From: Candidatus Kuenenia stuttgartensis | GTDB lineage: Bacteria; Planctomycetota; Planctomycetia; Pirellulales; UBA1268 | Length of the DNA stretch: 37,486 bases | Reading direction: 5' to 3' | NCBI GenBank assembly: GCA_945877135.1 | Contig: CAMCQY010000022.1 | Location: 1 to 37,486, forward strand | Part shown: positions 35,193-37,486 of the stretch, in pieces | Layout: every line of letters begins with the position of its first letter | Position numbering within the stretch: position 1 is the stretch's first letter | The notes under the pieces: generated by a model | Database searches by the model: none | The model's input: only the letters and a program-made list of their open reading frames with translations | What the model was told of the DNA's origin: nothing | Program-made: the position numbers and the translations under genes

Positions 35193-35603
35193 GTGAAATT
35201 CCTCGTCGATGCGAATGTCCTCAGCGAGCCCACGAGGCCGCGGCCTGATGCAAAGGTCGTCGAGTGGCTCCGTCGCCATGAACGCGAGATTGCCATCGAC
35301 CCGATCATTCTCGGTGAGTTGCGATTCGGGATCGAGCTTCTGCCGTCGAGCGGGCGTCGCAAGCGGCTGGAGCAGTGGTTCGAGAGCGGTGTCGGCCGAA
35401 TCACCTGCCTCGACTGGACAGCCGAGACCGGCCTCCGGTGGGCAAGGCTTCTCGCTGATATGCGGTCGGCTGGAACGGCCATGCCGGTCAAGGACAGTCT
35501 CATTGCCGCCACCGCCTTGGCGCACCGCCTGACTGTCGTGACCCGCAACGTCACCGATTTCCGCAAGGCGAATGTCAAAGTCCTCGACCCGTTCGGGGCG
35601 TGA
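35193..35603 (+). CDS. vapC: VapC-type PIN-domain toxin ribonuclease
   Basis: The 136-residue product starts with GTG, 6 bp after the antitoxin stop. It is a PIN domain: 'MKFLVDANVLSEPTRPRP' carries Asp6, 'IILGELRFGIELL' Glu42, 'MPVKDSLIAATALAH' Asp101 and 'VVTRNVTDFRKANV' Asp122, the four acidic metal ligands. The enzyme cleaves RNA, often tRNA or rRNA, when freed from its antitoxin. All catalytic residues are present, so the toxin should be active. The stop codon overlaps the GTG/TGA start region of the next gene. Confidence 0.93.
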   Translation: MKFLVDANVLSEPTRPRPDAKVVEWLRRHEREIAIDPIILGELRFGIELLPSSGRRKRLEQWFESGVGRITCLDWTAETGLRWARLLADMRSAGTAMPVKDSLIAATALAHRLTVVTRNVTDFRKANVKVLDPFGA

Positions 35604-35620
35604 TCTCCCCTCCGGCCCGC

Positions 35621-36769
35621 ATGCCACACCACCCGACACGGTTGCCCGCCCCGCCGCCCGCCGCCCGCCGCGTGTATCCCTTCATCGACGCGATCCGTGG
35701 CGTGGCCTCGCTTGTCATTCTGGCCCACCACCTTCTCACCTACGTCCCGCGGACCGATGAAACGCTGGCGGCTGTACCCCTGCTGCATCATGTCGTCTGG
35801 TGGTATGGCGGCCTCGCCACGCAGGTGTTCCTCGTGATCAGCGGCTTTGTCGGTGGCGTGTCGCTGGCCCGTGCGACGCCGGAGGCCGCCGATCTTGGGC
35901 GACTGCTGCTTGTGCGCTATCTTCGACTGGCGTTACCGGCGGTGGCGACGCTCCTGTTCGCGATCGTGCTCTACGCGATCGTGCCGCCGTCGTGGGCCGC
36001 GTTTCCGCTCTTCGACGAAATCTCCGCTCCGGGTGTGCTCGCGCACGTCGCCTTCCTGCAGGACGTGCTCGGCTATCCGAGTCTGCTGGCGGGCTTCTGG
36101 TATCTGTCGATCGACTGGCAGTGCAACGCGGTATTGTCCCTCTTGATCATCGTGCAGGACGCGCTCCTGCGGCGGCTGCCTGGTCTGTCCCGTTCCACCC
36201 AGGGGTTTGCGGCCCTTGGGTTGCCAATGCTGGTGGCGGTGCTGTCGCTTTTCGTGTGGAACGGTGCGGTCGCCCATGAGATCTACGCGACCTACTTCTT
36301 CGGGATCGTGTTCCTCGGGACCCTGGCGGGGCTCGCCGTCGCGGGCCGAATCCCGCCGGCGATCTTCTGGGCCTATGTGGCGGCGACCGCCGTTGCCGCC
36401 GGCGCAGCCGTCGTGCAGAGTCGTCCACATCTCGCCGTGGCACTCACCGCCGGCGTCGCGATCTATCTCTTGGCGCAGCGGCAGCCCGTGGCCGCGTCCC
36501 GTGCCGACTCCCTGCCTATGCTGGGCTGGCTGGGCCGCATCTCCTACTCCCTGTTCCTTGTGCACTACCCGACAATCTGGGCGGTGACGAGCGTGGCGCG
36601 GGGGATCGGCGGCGACACGGCAGCAGCCTCATGGCCGAGCCTCGTGGCGGCGGTCGCGGCCAGCCTCGTGGCCGCGGTGCTCTTGCACCGGCTGGTGGAG
36701 GTTCCCACGCTCGCGGTGGTGGGCAGGCTCAAGCCGCGGCAAGCCGGTGCCGTTTCACTCTCGCGGTAG
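35621..36769 (+). CDS. Membrane acyltransferase (acyltransferase 3 family)
   Basis: The product (382 residues from ATG 35621; the track uses the GTG at 35600 that overlaps the vapC stop) begins the conserved region with 'VYPFIDAIRGVASLVILAHH'. This is the 'R-G-x-A' and catalytic His pattern of the acyltransferase 3/OafA family. It has about ten hydrophobic spans and ends with the usual 'LGRISYSLFLVHYPTIWAVT' motif. Such enzymes move acetyl or other acyl groups from the cytoplasm to sugars or lipids outside. Neither start has a strong ribosome-binding site. The substrate is unknown. The link to the TA pair is probably only adjacency. Confidence 0.87.
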   Translation: MPHHPTRLPAPPPAARRVYPFIDAIRGVASLVILAHHLLTYVPRTDETLAAVPLLHHVVWWYGGLATQVFLVISGFVGGVSLARATPEAADLGRLLLVRYLRLALPAVATLLFAIVLYAIVPPSWAAFPLFDEISAPGVLAHVAFLQDVLGYPSLLAGFWYLSIDWQCNAVLSLLIIVQDALLRRLPGLSRSTQGFAALGLPMLVAVLSLFVWNGAVAHEIYATYFFGIVFLGTLAGLAVAGRIPPAIFWAYVAATAVAAGAAVVQSRPHLAVALTAGVAIYLLAQRQPVAASRADSLPMLGWLGRISYSLFLVHYPTIWAVTSVARGIGGDTAAASWPSLVAAVAASLVAAVLLHRLVEVPTLAVVGRLKPRQAGAVSLSR

Positions 36770-37486
36770 CTCTTCGATCACGATGTCGTCGAGCACGAGC
36801 GGGCCAAACGCGATGAAGTTGATCGACTCCTTGTCGCAGTCGGCGTGCTTGTGGGTCTGGGAGAGCGTTTGCTTGCCATCGATCCAGAGCGTCCATTCCG
36901 TGCCCACGCTTTCGACCACGAAGGTCGTCCACTTCCCGGGCTCGAGCGCCGCGTGCGCCTTGCACCTCAAGCCGCGGATCTCGTAGGCCCCCAGTGGCTT
37001 GAAGATCTCGGCCGGGCCGCGGCTTTTTTTGGCGTTGCGGGGATCGTTTTCGTCGTAAGTGAAATCCCGTTCGAAGATGTCGATGCACGCGTCGTTTGGA
37101 TTCCGTGGCAGCCGGGTCGTGACGTCGGCGATGTGCCAGACCGGTAGGCCCGTTTTCACCGGCGGAAAGCCGGCGTTGATGATCATCACCATGCGGGCCG
37201 CCTCGTCGCCGAACTTCACGCGGTACGACACCCGTACGTCGCGGGCCTTGAACTTCGGATCGATCGACTTGCCGTGGGCCTTCCCCGGATGCTGCTTGGG
37301 GTCATAGATGCACTCGAGGCCACCGTCCTTGAGTTGCCACGTGTCCGGGACATCCCACGAGGCGTTGGAAAAGTTCTTCTTGTCGACGGTGCTAGAGCTG
37401 AAGTCTTCACGGATCAGCACGCGGCCCTTCGTGCCGCTTTGCGCCGCGGCAACGCCGCTCACGCAGGCGATGAGGAGAAGCGTCGC
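36755..37486 (-). CDS. Secreted concanavalin-like/LamG-type protein, N-terminus beyond the window
   Basis: The frame is open to the right edge: the residues before the track start (GTG at 37462) read ATLLLIAC, the end of an export signal. The Leu-Ile-Ala-Cys could be a lipobox, or the later 'AAAQ' a signal-peptidase I site. At least 244 residues are present. The segment 'RVLIREDFSSSTVDK', then 'LKDGGLECIYDPKQHPG', 'VSYRVKFGDEAARMVMIINAG', and the final 'PGKWTTFVVESVGTEWTLWI' and 'FGPLVLDDIVIEELPRE' look like a jelly-roll of the DUF1080/LamG type often used on polysaccharides in planctomycete-like secretomes. I do not see catalytic residues. The gene converges on the acyltransferase and overlaps it by 15 bp. 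Confidence 0.72.
   Translation of the reverse strand, partial: ATLLLIACVSGVAAAQSGTKGRVLIREDFSSSTVDKKNFSNASWDVPDTWQLKDGGLECIYDPKQHPGKAHGKSIDPKFKARDVRVSYRVKFGDEAARMVMIINAGFPPVKTGLPVWHIADVTTRLPRNPNDACIDIFERDFTYDENDPRNAKKSRGPAEIFKPLGAYEIRGLRCKAHAALEPGKWTTFVVESVGTEWTLWIDGKQTLSQTHKHADCDKESINFIAFGPLVLDDIVIEELPRE

Overview
The window is a GC-rich, gene-dense piece of bacterial chromosome. The overall style suggests a planctomycete: long secreted or membrane repeat proteins, a GYF-type domain protein, HflK/HflC-like SPFH proteins beside an ABC exporter, and dispersed palindromic repeats whose shadow translations read 'QARSASEG' and 'SLALRAC'. The assignment is an inference from that style; no rRNA or other taxonomic marker was compared.

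Bases 1-11701 hold a membrane cluster. A leftward ABC-2 permease runs off the left edge. Divergent from it is a plus-strand series: an HflK-like SPFH protein fused to a polytopic N-terminal domain, an HflC-like protein, a second HflK-like protein, an ABC ATPase, an ABC permease with a large soluble insertion, a membrane-anchored helical-repeat protein and a GYF-domain membrane protein. No FtsH gene is seen, although HflK/HflC usually partner FtsH. I regard this as the best candidate for an uncharacterised system in the window.

Bases 11798-18893 hold a giant 1786-aa secreted TPR protein on the minus strand. It is flanked on both sides by plus-strand secreted proteins built from the same ~23-residue leucine-rich-like repeat.

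Bases 18938-26069 are a replication-origin neighbourhood: cysteine desulfurase and a short, diverged dnaA on the minus strand, a ~700-bp non-coding region with an AT-rich tract and short repeats, then dnaN, dciA (DUF721) and gyrB on the plus strand. Strand orientation changes at the non-coding region, as expected for oriC. The DnaA lacks domain I and has no ATG start.

Bases 26163-33099 form a sugar-catabolic locus. An AraC regulator is divergent from a tagaturonate-epimerase-like protein, a TIM-barrel isomerase, a FucU-type mutarotase, an aldo/keto reductase, an amidohydrolase resembling L-fuconolactonase and a zinc alcohol dehydrogenase. Together these fit the non-phosphorylating (oxidative) L-fucose route, but no dehydratase or aldolase is present in the window. 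Palindromic repeats lie between the genes.

Bases 33080-37486 hold a secreted thioredoxin-fold/carboxypeptidase-regulatory-domain protein, an AbrB-type antitoxin with a VapC (PIN) toxin, a membrane acyltransferase, and a secreted protein cut by the right edge. I saw no tRNA, rRNA, insertion sequence or CRISPR array.
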